Source: Bacteroidota bacterium
GTDB lineage: Bacteria > Bacteroidota > Bacteroidia > Flavobacteriales > Weeksellaceae
NCBI GenBank assembly: GCA_023460855.1
Contig: JAEWOS010000006.1
Span: 1 to 64,000 of the forward strand
DNA length: 64,000 nucleotides
Reading direction: 5' to 3'
Position numbers and translations under genes: made by a program. A model generated the notes under the pieces. The model did no database searches, was not told the DNA's origin, and saw nothing but the letters and a program-made list of their open reading frames with translations. Below are positions 18,518-27,141 of the stretch, piece by piece. Within the stretch, counting starts at the first letter, position 1; the number at the start of each line of letters is the position of its first letter.

Positions 18518-19108
18518 ATGAAGGTGAGCAGTGAAAACATGCAGAAGATTTCCGCTCTGGAAAAAGTTGCCAATGGAATCATGTGGTGGATCGGTTCGAT
18601 TCCTTCACTGATCGTGCATACTATTCTGTTCATCACCGCTTTTCTGCTGCCGGTTTTTGGCGTGGTTCGGTTCGAGCAGATGCTGCTGGTGCTCACAACG
18701 ATTCTTTCTCTCGAAGCTATTTATCTGGCTATTTTTATACAGATGTCGGTGAACAAAAGTTCCGAAAATATTGAAGTTTTACGGGAGGATGTTACGGAGA
18801 TTCAGGAAGATATCGAAGATATTCAGGAAGACATAGAAGAAATCTCGGAAGACATTGAAGAGATCTCTGAAGATATTGAGGAAATTTCTGAGGATATTGA
18901 AGAAATCAGTGACGATATTGAGGACATTCAGGAAGACATTGAAGAATTCAATGAAGACGATGAAGACGAAGAGGATGAACTCTGGGAGCGCGCAAAAAAT
19001 GTTATGCTGAAAAGCAACGTTTCGATAAATAAAACTGCCATTAAATCTTTGCGGGAAAAGATTGAAGAACTGGAAAAGCAAATAGAACATCTAAAAAACG
19101 AAGAATAA
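18518..19108 (+). CDS. DUF1003-like membrane protein with acidic heptad-repeat tail
   Basis: 196 residues. Two membrane helices (about 29-49 and 55-76) in the segment WIGSIPSLIVHTILF to LSLEAIYLAIFIQMSVN resemble the DUF1003 domain. Residues 90-143 then form a near-perfect run of seven-residue repeats of the type EDIEEIS or EDIEDIQ, followed by a very acidic stretch (NEDDEDEEDEL) and a final coiled coil (residues 176-195). The heptads place Ile at two core positions, predicting a long, highly charged coiled coil in the cytoplasm. The DNA under them (18785-18946) is a degenerate 21 bp tandem repeat. Function unknown. Confidence 0.8.
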   Translation: MKVSSENMQKISALEKVANGIMWWIGSIPSLIVHTILFITAFLLPVFGVVRFEQMLLVLTTILSLEAIYLAIFIQMSVNKSSENIEVLREDVTEIQEDIEDIQEDIEEISEDIEEISEDIEEISEDIEEISDDIEDIQEDIEEFNEDDEDEEDELWERAKNVMLKSNVSINKTAIKSLREKIEELEKQIEHLKNEE

Positions 19109-19133
19109 CGCTGCATGACGTTTGTCCCGGCTT

Positions 19134-19874
19134 TTATCTGAATGCATAATAGGTTAGGGTTAAAGTGGGATAATATATTTTACCAATGAATTTTTGATCG
19201 TGGCGGAAGACCTCTCTGCCATATTTCCATTCATAATAGATTTCAGACTCATTTTTTTGAATTTTGCTGAACGGAATATTCAGTGCCAGAGAGATATCAA
19301 ACTGATCGTCACTCCCGAAGGAATATCCGGCCGCAATTTTTGCGCCGGCTGACCATGTCCGTTCGTCCAGGTTGCTGTTGAAATAATACTTATAATCTAT
19401 CGAACCTGTCAAATTGCCCGTCGCGCTTGCATTTCCTGCCAGTGATCTGACACTGTTCTGATTATAATCCAGTAAAATTCCGGTCTCTGCAAAAAAACGT
19501 TCACTGAAAGTGAAAGACTGCATTCTGTACCCTAAACCCATGCTGAAAACCATATATTTCTGACCTAGTTTTTCTGTGTTTTCGAAAGGAACCGCAGGTT
19601 CATTGAAATCATATTTTACGGCTATTTTTTTTCTTTCTAATAGAAATTCTCCATAAAAGCTGTCTCCGTTTCCCAAAATTTTCAGGGCTTTTACACCGGC
19701 CAGAGCGGCAAAACTTCTGTTGAAATTATAATGACTGGAATTTGTAGAAAGATGATTATCAAATATATTCATTCCGATGCCTGCAGTGAGCCCCAATTTG
19801 TTTTGGTTTTGAGCATTTAAAATATTAGAAAAGAAAATTAATAATAAAACAAAAAATAAATTCATAATTGCCAC
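19134..19874 (-). CDS. Probable outer membrane beta-barrel protein, unknown function
   Basis: 246 residues (or 243 from the ATG at 19865). Signal peptide ends NILNAQ. The mature part alternates hydrophobic and polar residues with many aromatic ends of strands (GLTAGIGMNIFD, YMVFSMGLGYRM, KIAAGYSFGSDD, YPTLTLTYYAFR), as in small porin-like or OmpA-type barrels, and the terminal residues YYAFR fit a final strand. I do not recognise a specific family. It is the first of two minus-strand genes in an AT-rich patch; nothing nearby indicates a cargo or partner. Confidence 0.65.
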   Translation of the reverse strand: MAIMNLFFVLLLIFFSNILNAQNQNKLGLTAGIGMNIFDNHLSTNSSHYNFNRSFAALAGVKALKILGNGDSFYGEFLLERKKIAVKYDFNEPAVPFENTEKLGQKYMVFSMGLGYRMQSFTFSERFFAETGILLDYNQNSVRSLAGNASATGNLTGSIDYKYYFNSNLDERTWSAGAKIAAGYSFGSDDQFDISLALNIPFSKIQKNESEIYYEWKYGREVFRHDQKFIGKIYYPTLTLTYYAFR

Positions 19875-19962
19875 AATTAAATAGGAGTAACAGTAATTAT
19901 AACGTCCAGCTGATATTTGGTATTTAACATGTTAATTCAGAATGGTGTCCCAGAGAAATGAG

Positions 19963-19999
19963 CAAAAGAAGCCGTTTCATTAAGATTTGAAACGGCTTC
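19963..19999 (-). terminator. Rho-independent terminator of the T9SS-sorted protein gene
   Basis: Perfect 12 bp stem GAAGCCGTTTCA / TGAAACGGCTTC with an 8 nt loop, followed on the minus strand by TTTTG. Lies 8 bp after the stop at 20007. Confidence 0.88.
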
Positions 20000-20006
20000 A
20001 TTAAAA

Positions 20007-21065
20007 TCACTTTTTAATAAATTGTTTGGAATATTTTGATCCTCCACTATCCACTAATATAAAGTACAGGCCAAGTGGTAAATGAGAAACATTAACTTCG
20101 AAATCATCTTCTTTTTTATTAACGACAATTTTGTTATCAACTTCCATTATAAAGTCACCTTTTGAATTATAAATGGCTATTTGAGTGAAAACTTTTTTTG
20201 GATTATTGAATTTTATCTTGAGAATATCAGAGACAGGATTGGGATGGACAGAGAATGTTGTACTATTTTGCGTTAATAAATTGTCTGTTCCAGCTAAAGA
20301 CCGTTTAATATTCTCCTCTTTATCAGGCGCACCATCACCTTCTATTCTTACAGCTAATTTATTAATATCTATAGCAGGATCAATAATTTTTCTTATCGCA
20401 ATTTCAGAAAATCTAACGCTTGCCTCTGACAAATTATTTACAATCTGCATTTTTGACAAAACATCTCTTGAAGCAATATCACCTCTCACGCTAACTCCAT
20501 TATCTGTGACAGTTATCTCTAATTGATGCAGAACCTCATTAGAATCCATAATAGTGTCTTCTACATAATTTTGCTCGTCATCAGATGGTTTCCAGATTGA
20601 CAATCTAATTTTAGAAAAATACCCGTTTCCTTTTTGCAGATTTATTTTTCCAGAAATGTTATCAATTGCCACAGAATTTGATATTGAATCAAAAACGATA
20701 GGATTAGTATTGATTGAAGATTCTTCGATATAACTGCTATTATTTCTGTTATCAGGTATAAAAAACTGATCAAATTTCGAAACCTCTTCGCCCCTTGAAC
20801 AAAACCTATTTGTTACACTTCCATTTCCCCATTCGCCGCTGGGTCCACTATAAGCAGTCTGAAAGACACAATATTTATAAATGGCAACATAGGCGCTATT
20901 GCAGTCTCCTCTGTGCATATAATCAGGATAACCGGAAAATGTCCATGCATTTGCAGCATATTTCTTTTGCCACCACTTGCACTTGGCTCTAGTGTTTGTC
21001 CAGTAACCTGCAAAAGATTTCATTGCTAGTAGTAATAACGTTGTAATTAAAAGTTTACGTTTCAT
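20007..21065 (-). CDS. Secreted protein with T9SS C-terminal sorting domain
   Basis: 352 residues. Signal peptide MKRKLLITTLLLLAMKSFAG. The first mature 80 residues carry several cysteines and many Trp/Tyr (KCKWWQKKYAANAW, HRGDCNSAYVAIYKYC), a compact disulphide-type module I do not recognise. The C-terminal 75 residues are a type A sorting domain: VHPNPVSDILKIKF, IAIYNSKGDFI, VSHLPLGLYFILV and the closing KQFIKK. It should cross the outer membrane by the type IX system and be anchored or released. Lower GC than the surrounding housekeeping genes. No neighbour gives a role. Confidence 0.8.
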   Translation of the reverse strand: MKRKLLITTLLLLAMKSFAGYWTNTRAKCKWWQKKYAANAWTFSGYPDYMHRGDCNSAYVAIYKYCVFQTAYSGPSGEWGNGSVTNRFCSRGEEVSKFDQFFIPDNRNNSSYIEESSINTNPIVFDSISNSVAIDNISGKINLQKGNGYFSKIRLSIWKPSDDEQNYVEDTIMDSNEVLHQLEITVTDNGVSVRGDIASRDVLSKMQIVNNLSEASVRFSEIAIRKIIDPAIDINKLAVRIEGDGAPDKEENIKRSLAGTDNLLTQNSTTFSVHPNPVSDILKIKFNNPKKVFTQIAIYNSKGDFIMEVDNKIVVNKKEDDFEVNVSHLPLGLYFILVDSGGSKYSKQFIKK

Positions 21066-21611
21066 AATTCTTTAAAAATTAATAATTAGTTAAATTAGAA
21101 TGTTGGAGGAGGTGTGATGAACTGATCGTATTCACATCTTTTGATTCATTAGTACAAGTATTCGGAAAATCTGTTATTGACAAACACAATCTAAAACATG
21201 CCAAATGTATAATATCTAAAATATGAAAATATAGATTTTTTAAAAAATTTTGAAATTTATAATGAAAACAAATAAATAAAATCCTATTTGTTAAATAATA
21301 AAATAACAATGCTTTTTTTCTAATATTTTTAAAAGGTAGAAAGAAACAAGTTTAAATATTCAATGTTCATTCAACTATTAAGGTCCATTTCATTGCACTA
21401 AATTTCAAAACATTATTTCGAGGTGAAGTTTTTGAAGAAAAGTAGTTTGTAAAATTTACAACACAAATAATTATTTTGAGTCTATTGATAGATCTCATCA
21501 ATAATTATTACAATTTACCAATGACTTTTCAATTTTAATGTTAAATTTTTGGTAATCTAATTAAGAAATCTTTTTATTGTATACATTTGATTACTTTAAA
21601 ATTTATTAAAT
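21066..21611. other. AT-rich intergenic region of 546 bp
   Basis: Divergent spacer between the T9SS-sorted protein and the HExxH lipoprotein. It is strongly AT-rich with no credible gene, tRNA or repeat. The only motif of note is TACATTTG at 21582-21589 on the plus strand, a match to the -7 box ahead of the lipoprotein gene, and a CAAATGTA at 21202-21209 (the same box for the minus strand) 137 bp ahead of the minus-strand gene. Both lack a well-spaced -33. Confidence 0.5.
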
Positions 21612-23237
21612 ATGAAAACTAATGGGAAAATGACCAAAAAAAGCACAATCTTAAAATGTTTGGGATTTTTTGTGCTTTCAGCTCTTTTTTTAGTGTCGTG
21701 TAACGATGATAGACTGATATCCGGAAGTGGCGCAAAAGGTGAAACTGATAAATTGTTATCAACTCACCGAATAATCACCGGCGATTCAATCTTGCTCGAA
21801 AATCCTTATAACGTTGCTCAGATGCAAAAAGCTCTAGACCAGATACGGAATGATAATCCGAACAGTGAATTTAAAGATTTATCTTCATTCGTAATCAAAC
21901 CAACACATCTCTATATCATGTTTAAACCGAATTCAGATGAGGAAGTTGGTCTATTAAAGCAAGACTCTGCTAGAACTTATTTCGACTATAGATTAGATTG
22001 TTTATATGCTGACAGATATTTGGAAAATAGAGGTGCTAATACTTTAGATTCAATTACAAAATATTATACGGCGGTTAAACAAGCTGATATCAGTAAATTA
22101 CCTGATGTCCGGTATGAAATTTTAGATGAGCTCTATATTCCTGAACAAGAAAACTACTTTTCTGATGTACTAGATGTGAGGGATTATTTGTTAAATGGTG
22201 TAGTAAATAATAAAACGGATTTTTTTAATCATCTTCTATATTACGCTTTTAAAAATACAAATAATGAAAGAGATTTTGTAGATTACGAAAATACAGCTGG
22301 AAAGTGGATTTTTGGTACAAAATGGTGGCCTAGCGGCAATATTAATGTTACAGATGAATGCACCAGGAGATCACCTCCTTACTCTTCTACGGTTATTCCT
22401 TTAGAAGGAGCAAAAGTACTAATTCGGCAATGGTTTACTGTTGAAAGTGGTATAACGGATGCAAACGGACATTTTCAAACGGGGAGTGTAAGAGGTAAAG
22501 CTAATTATGTTTTGCAATGGGAGAGGTATCAATATAGTATACGATCTGGTCTTTTTGGGCAAGCTGAAACCCATGGTCCTTCCAATGTCAAACAATATGC
22601 TTGGAATATTACTTTTAATGGAGGTCTTTCAAAATATTATTCGCATATTCACCGGGCTGCGTTCCACTATTATTATAAAAATATAAAAAATTTGCGTCGT
22701 CCTCCAGAAAATGGTTTTTGGAATACTCAAATGAAAATTGGAGCGATGGACCAAAGCAGCGGTACAAATGGTGATTATAGTTGTTTTAGAGGATTTTTGG
22801 GAATACTTCCTTCTATCAGAATTTACAATCCGTCGAGAAGTGCTTGTAATATTTATGCAACCACTATTCATGAATTAGCACACGCATCTCATTCCAAAAT
22901 GGGAGGAAGGATAACATTTATGGGAACCGATGATAAGGTTGTGGAATCATGGGCAAGAGGAGTTGAATGGGATTTAACGAGGATGACTTACAATAACTAT
23001 AATGCAATTGCAGGCCGTCCAAAATATACTTTGGTTGTTCAGGATATGCTGGACAATGATGGCTTTTATGGTCTGGACGGTATTTCTGGAGACAATGTTA
23101 ATGGCTATAATATTAGACAAATCGAAGATGCTTTAAACGGTAAAAAGACATGGGTTAATTGGAGAGATAACATTAAAAACATGTATCCTAATCCAACTGA
23201 AAACCATCTGGATAATTTGTTTAATTATTGGAATTAA
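21612..23237 (+). CDS. Lipoprotein with HExxH metallopeptidase motif
   Basis: 541 residues (535 if the ATG at 21630 is used, which gives a cleaner signal peptide). The lipobox is LVSC (Cys30 in the long form). Near the C-terminus IYATTIHELAHASH contains HExxH (His420, Glu421, His424) with another His at 427, and a downstream VVESWARGVEW offers Glu445 as a third zinc ligand, in the manner of gluzincin peptidases. The middle part carries a short carboxypeptidase-regulatory-like piece (EGAKVLIRQWFTVESGITDANGHFQTG). Substrate unknown. It is followed after 6 bp by a second small lipoprotein gene, so they form a pair. Codon and base use are AT-rich relative to flanking housekeeping genes, as expected of an accessory gene. 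Confidence 0.75.
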   Translation: MKTNGKMTKKSTILKCLGFFVLSALFLVSCNDDRLISGSGAKGETDKLLSTHRIITGDSILLENPYNVAQMQKALDQIRNDNPNSEFKDLSSFVIKPTHLYIMFKPNSDEEVGLLKQDSARTYFDYRLDCLYADRYLENRGANTLDSITKYYTAVKQADISKLPDVRYEILDELYIPEQENYFSDVLDVRDYLLNGVVNNKTDFFNHLLYYAFKNTNNERDFVDYENTAGKWIFGTKWWPSGNINVTDECTRRSPPYSSTVIPLEGAKVLIRQWFTVESGITDANGHFQTGSVRGKANYVLQWERYQYSIRSGLFGQAETHGPSNVKQYAWNITFNGGLSKYYSHIHRAAFHYYYKNIKNLRRPPENGFWNTQMKIGAMDQSSGTNGDYSCFRGFLGILPSIRIYNPSRSACNIYATTIHELAHASHSKMGGRITFMGTDDKVVESWARGVEWDLTRMTYNNYNAIAGRPKYTLVVQDMLDNDGFYGLDGISGDNVNGYNIRQIEDALNGKKTWVNWRDNIKNMYPNPTENHLDNLFNYWN

Positions 23238-23243
23238 TAGGCG

Positions 23244-23666
23244 ATGGTAAAAATTTCAGTTAGCCTTGTTGGGTTATTAGTACTGTTCTCCTGCAGGGAA
23301 GAGCATCAGAAGCCTATTGTAACACATTTTGTGTATAAAAATGCCACACCGCACGCGGTGGAACTCAGACTTACTAAAGCTTCGAACACGGAAGTACATT
23401 CGATTGCACAAAATAAGTCTGTACAGCTTACCAATATTGAAACAGCAGAGCATATAGGCGATACCGGGATCTTACATCCTTTTGAAGGCTATGAAAAAGT
23501 GGTTATTGCTTTCACCGGTCTTAATAAGTGTACAGTGAATTTCGAAAAAATACGCAATGTAAAAAAGTATGATAATTTTTCTGAAGCAATGTATCAGAAC
23601 ACCGAAAATACACTAATATACATTATTGATGATGAAGAATTAACGGTAGCTGCAAACTGTAACTGA
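23244..23666 (+). CDS. Small lipoprotein of unknown function
   Basis: 140 residues with a signal peptide and lipobox LFSC (Cys17). The mature part looks like a single beta-sandwich (THFVYKNATPHAVELRLT, VIAFTGLNKCTVNFEKI). I do not recognise the family. It begins 6 bp after the HExxH lipoprotein, so is almost certainly cotranscribed and may act with it at the cell surface or periplasm, for example as partner or inhibitor; that is inference only. Confidence 0.65.
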   Translation: MVKISVSLVGLLVLFSCREEHQKPIVTHFVYKNATPHAVELRLTKASNTEVHSIAQNKSVQLTNIETAEHIGDTGILHPFEGYEKVVIAFTGLNKCTVNFEKIRNVKKYDNFSEAMYQNTENTLIYIIDDEELTVAANCN

Positions 23667-23684
23667 CTCATGAAATTATGAATA

Positions 23685-23716
23685 AAGAAACCGCTTCTTT
23701 ACAGGAGCGGTTTTTT
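23685..23716 (+). terminator. Bidirectional terminator between the lipoprotein pair and rsmA
   Basis: AAACCGCT and AGCGGTTT arms around TCTTTACAGG, T-run GGTTTTTTG on the plus side and AAAGAAACC (T-rich on the minus strand). It overlaps the last codons of rsmA and should stop transcription from both convergent genes. Confidence 0.75.
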
Positions 23717-24484
23717 GTTTTGCCGCCAAAGGTCAGCAAATGCAATAAAATCTGAAACGGACAACTCTTCCGCCCTTTTTTCCATAAACTGATGGCTTTT
23801 TAAATCTTCTGGAATTCCAAGAACCTTCAGCGAATTCGAAAGTTTTTTTCTTCGCTGATTGAAGCCGGCCTTCACGATTTTCTTGAACAGCACTTCATTG
23901 CCTTCAAGACCCGGTTTTAAATTCCGGACCATTCTGATGACGCCTGATTTTACTTTCGGCGGCGGATTGAACACGTTTTCATGAACAGTAAAAAGATAAT
24001 CCACGTCATAATACGCCTGAATCAGGACCGACAGAATTCCGTAGTCCTTCGTTCTTGGCAGAGCAGCCGTGCGTTCCGCAACTTCTTTCTGAAACATCCC
24101 TGCCATTTCCGGAATCAGTTCGTGGTGATCTACAATTTTAAAAAGAATCTGGGATGAAATATTGTATGGGAAATTGCCGATAATAGCGAGCTGTTTACCT
24201 TCTGCAAATGCAAAATCCGTTTTTAAAAAATCGCCGACAAAAGTTTCTTCGCCGATAGCTTCGAAATTCTTCATCAGATAATCGATGGATTCCCGGTCAA
24301 TCTCCGCAAGAAAAAGTTTCTGTTCCTTATTTTCGAGTAGGAATTTTGTTAAAACTCCGGTTCCCGGTCCGATTTCCAGGATCTGATTATAACCGTTCAG
24401 CGATAAGCTGCCGGCAATTTTTTTCGCAATATTGAGATCGGTGAGGAAATGTTGCCCCAGATGTTTTTTCGCACGTACATTCAT
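23699..24484 (-). CDS. rsmA: 16S rRNA adenine dimethyltransferase RsmA (KsgA)
   Basis: Dimethylates two adjacent adenines in the 3' hairpin of 16S rRNA during 30S maturation; loss gives kasugamycin resistance. 261 residues. Typical start NVRAKKHLGQHFLTD, SAM motif LEIGPGTGVLTKFLL, catalytic NFPY in GNFPYNISSQILFK, and the C-terminal PPPKVKSGVIRM and FNQRRKKLSNSL segments. Length normal. Single minus-strand gene, divergent from ftsX across 149 bp; no clear TAnnTTTG box was found. Confidence 0.96.
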   Translation of the reverse strand: MNVRAKKHLGQHFLTDLNIAKKIAGSLSLNGYNQILEIGPGTGVLTKFLLENKEQKLFLAEIDRESIDYLMKNFEAIGEETFVGDFLKTDFAFAEGKQLAIIGNFPYNISSQILFKIVDHHELIPEMAGMFQKEVAERTAALPRTKDYGILSVLIQAYYDVDYLFTVHENVFNPPPKVKSGVIRMVRNLKPGLEGNEVLFKKIVKAGFNQRRKKLSNSLKVLGIPEDLKSHQFMEKRAEELSVSDFIAFADLWRQNKKPLL

Positions 24485-24633
24485 AATCGGAAAATTAGCA
24501 GAAAAACAGCAGATTCGAAGGATGCGATCAAAAAAAGCTGTGGTTCTTTAAGGTTTTTTTAACAGCGGAAGAGGCGCCGTAAAACCGCAAATTTCGGAAG
24601 TTTTTTCTATTTTAGCCGAAAATTTTTGACTTA

Positions 24634-25530
24634 ATGCCAACATCAACGGACGATTTTAACAAAAGAAGGCTCAGATCCAGCAATATCACGGTAGTTGTGA
24701 GTATTGCTCTGGTGCTTTTTTTGGTAGGCCTTTGCGGAATGATTCTGATCAATGCACAGAAATATTCAGATTATCTGAAGGAGCAACTGGTGGTGAACGC
24801 ATATTTTGACGAAAATTATAATCCACAGGATTCCGCGAAACTGGTGAAACAGGAAATGGAAGCCGTGGAAAAAATCAGCCAGTTGAATCCGGTAAGAAAA
24901 GCAACCTATATTTCGAGAGACCAGGCAACGGTAGAAGCCAGAAAAAGTCTCGGAATCGACGGGCAGGAACTTTTTGACGCAGATATTTTTCCGTCTTCTG
25001 TAGAAGTGGCGCTGAAACCGGAATTTGTGGATTCTGCAAGAGTAAATCAGGCACTCAAAGAAATTGCCAGCGTGCCGGGAATTAAAGAGGTTAAAAACGA
25101 TTCTGAGTCTCAGAGTATTTACAAAAATCTGAACCGCATTCTGAAATGGATTCTGGCATTTTCTGCATTATTTCTTGTACTGGCAATCGTTCTGATCAAT
25201 AATTCGATCCGTCTTAAAATTTACGCGAAACGTTTCATCATAAAAACAATGCAACTCGTTGGTGCAAGGCGCAGATTTGTACTGATGCCTTTTATCAAGG
25301 AGGCCATCATTCTTGGCGTCATTGGTTCCATAGTTGGTTTGCTCGCGCTTTTCGGCGTATGGTATTACTTCACAGAAACCATCAAAACACCATTTGTACA
25401 GGATACCAATCAGTATATCTGGCTGATTGTGCTGGTTTTCGCAATCGGAATTATCATTACCGTTGCAAGTACCATTTTTGCAACATGGAGATTCCTTCGC
25501 AGCAATATTGATGATCTTTATTACTCCTGA
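24634..25530 (+). CDS. ftsX: Cell division protein FtsX
   Basis: Permease-like partner of FtsE; transmits a signal across the inner membrane to activate cell-wall hydrolases during division. 298 residues. N-terminal helix (about 18-40), extracytoplasmic domain (41-165), then three further helices in the FtsX permease domain (KWILAFSALFLVLAIVLINNSIRLKIYAKR, MQLVGARRRFVLMPFIKEA region). ftsE is not adjacent, as is usual in Bacteroidetes. First gene of a run with DUF3098, uppP, an unknown membrane protein, truB and rluF. A near match to the -7 box (TATTTTAG) lies just upstream. Confidence 0.92.
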   Translation: MPTSTDDFNKRRLRSSNITVVVSIALVLFLVGLCGMILINAQKYSDYLKEQLVVNAYFDENYNPQDSAKLVKQEMEAVEKISQLNPVRKATYISRDQATVEARKSLGIDGQELFDADIFPSSVEVALKPEFVDSARVNQALKEIASVPGIKEVKNDSESQSIYKNLNRILKWILAFSALFLVLAIVLINNSIRLKIYAKRFIIKTMQLVGARRRFVLMPFIKEAIILGVIGSIVGLLALFGVWYYFTETIKTPFVQDTNQYIWLIVLVFAIGIIITVASTIFATWRFLRSNIDDLYYS

Positions 25531-25532
25531 TT

Positions 25533-25838
25533 ATGGCTAAAAATAAAAAGAAAATGGAAAAGTTCAGCGCGGCAAACATCGGTACTGAAACCGTCGAAAC
25601 AAAAAAAGGCGCTTTTTATTTTTCCAGGGAGAATTATAAATGGATGCTGATCGGTCTCGGATTGATCCTGCTTGGATTTATTCTGATGATGGGGCCGGAC
25701 GCAAATACCGTGAACGGAAAATTCGATCCGAATGCATGGAACGATGACATTTTTTCTGTAAGAAGGATCAGAATCGCTCCGCTGCTTGTAATTGCCGGTT
25801 TTGCAGTTCAGGTTTACGCCATTCTGAAAAAAAGTTAA
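25533..25838 (+). CDS. DUF3098 family membrane protein
   Basis: 101 residues with two membrane helices (about 38-55 and 82-97) and the conserved core FYFSRENYKWMLIGLGLI, GPDANTVNGKFDPN and FSVRRIRIAPLLVIAGF of DUF3098. The family is almost restricted to Bacteroidetes and usually sits between ftsX and uppP, as here (2 bp after ftsX). A link with cell envelope assembly is inferred from this order only. Confidence 0.88.
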   Translation: MAKNKKKMEKFSAANIGTETVETKKGAFYFSRENYKWMLIGLGLILLGFILMMGPDANTVNGKFDPNAWNDDIFSVRRIRIAPLLVIAGFAVQVYAILKKS

Positions 25839-25927
25839 TTTCAACAGTTTTGAAGCAGAAAAGTCGGTTGCAGTGCAATTGACTTTTTATTTAATTACAC
25901 GCACAATATTTTCAAGGGAAAGCAAAC

Positions 25928-26743
25928 ATGGATTTACTAAGAGCAATAATCATCGCAATTGTGGAAGGCCTCACGGAATATTTGCCGGTATCGTCAACGG
26001 CACATATGATTTTCACGAGCTCCATTTTTGGTATTCAGGAAGATGAGTTTGTTAAAATGTACCAGGTTTCCATTCAGTTCGGGGCGATACTTGCGGTGGT
26101 ATTTCTTTACTGGAAAAAATTCTTTGATTTTACGAACCTGAAGTTCTATTTCAAACTGGCAGTTGCCGTTATTCCGGCGCTGATTTTAGGATATATTTTC
26201 GATGATAAAATTGAAAGTGTTCTCGGCGATCCTGTTCCTATTGCTGTCGTATTGATTCTCGGCGGTATTTTTCTGCTTTTTATCGATAAGGTCTTCACCG
26301 TTCATACGATTGATGATGAGAAGGAAATTTCCTACAAAAAAGCGTTTATGATCGGTATTTATCAGTGTCTTGCAATGATGCCCGGTGTCAGCCGCAGTGC
26401 TGCTTCGATTATCGGTGGTATGCAGCAGAAACTGACGCGAAAGGCAGCTGCTGAATTTTCATTTTTCCTGGCGGTTCCTACAATGCTCGCGGTCTGCGTG
26501 TATTCGGTTTTTGTGAAAAACTGGAATTATAACGGTGTTGAACAGAAAGGCTTCGAAATGATTTTCAACAGTTCAGAAAATACCATGAGTTTTTTTGTGG
26601 GAAATGTGGTGGCTTTTGTAGTGGCAGTTATCGCAATTAAATTCTTCATCGGAGTGCTTACGAAATATGGTTTCAAACCATGGGGATGGTACAGAATCAT
26701 CGTGGGAATTGCACTCCTGATTTACTTTACGCAGTTTCAGTAA
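25928..26743 (+). CDS. uppP: Undecaprenyl-diphosphatase UppP (BacA)
   Basis: Recycles undecaprenyl pyrophosphate to the monophosphate carrier for peptidoglycan and surface glycans; overexpression gives bacitracin resistance. 271 residues, about eight membrane helices. Both active-site regions are visible: EGLTEYLPVSSTAHM near residue 13 and PGVSRSAASIIGGM near 155. Length normal. The stop codon overlaps the start of the next gene (TAATG). Confidence 0.96.
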   Translation: MDLLRAIIIAIVEGLTEYLPVSSTAHMIFTSSIFGIQEDEFVKMYQVSIQFGAILAVVFLYWKKFFDFTNLKFYFKLAVAVIPALILGYIFDDKIESVLGDPVPIAVVLILGGIFLLFIDKVFTVHTIDDEKEISYKKAFMIGIYQCLAMMPGVSRSAASIIGGMQQKLTRKAAAEFSFFLAVPTMLAVCVYSVFVKNWNYNGVEQKGFEMIFNSSENTMSFFVGNVVAFVVAVIAIKFFIGVLTKYGFKPWGWYRIIVGIALLIYFTQFQ

Positions 26744-27129
26744 TGAAGAAACGCGTCTTTCGGTTCGGAATTCTGTACTGGATTTCAGCTGTTTTCGTTC
26801 CGGTTTTAACGCTCATAATGTTGTCCGGAATTGTGGGAGCGTTCGTGCGGAATTTCGAGTGGGTCAATCTGATTTATTATCTCATAGCCGGTGTTCTTTC
26901 AGTGATTGTGTGTGTGAAACTTTTTGAGAAGGAACGGGATGTGGTACGCTGGATGAATGTCTGTCTGATAATCGTGATGCTGCCAACCCTTTATCAAAGT
27001 TTAATCTCCATTCTGAACTTTAATTTCACTTCAACTTTCGTAATTATTCTGGGGTTCGCAATTGTTTTTCTGATCCTGATAAATAGTTCCGTTATCGCTA
27101 CGAGAATTTTGATGAAATTAACGAGATAG
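26743..27129 (+). CDS. Small membrane protein of unknown function
   Basis: 128 residues from the ATG at 26743, which overlaps the uppP stop codon by one base; an upstream in-frame start would lie inside uppP. Four hydrophobic helices are visible (about 8-35, 43-62, 70-92 and 100-120) with short loops. No recognisable motif. Tight coupling with uppP and truB places it in the ftsX-rluF operon. Found in similar order in related genomes is plausible but cannot be checked here. Confidence 0.72.
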   Translation: MKKRVFRFGILYWISAVFVPVLTLIMLSGIVGAFVRNFEWVNLIYYLIAGVLSVIVCVKLFEKERDVVRWMNVCLIIVMLPTLYQSLISILNFNFTSTFVIILGFAIVFLILINSSVIATRILMKLTR

Positions 27130-27141
27130 GCCGTACTGAAA

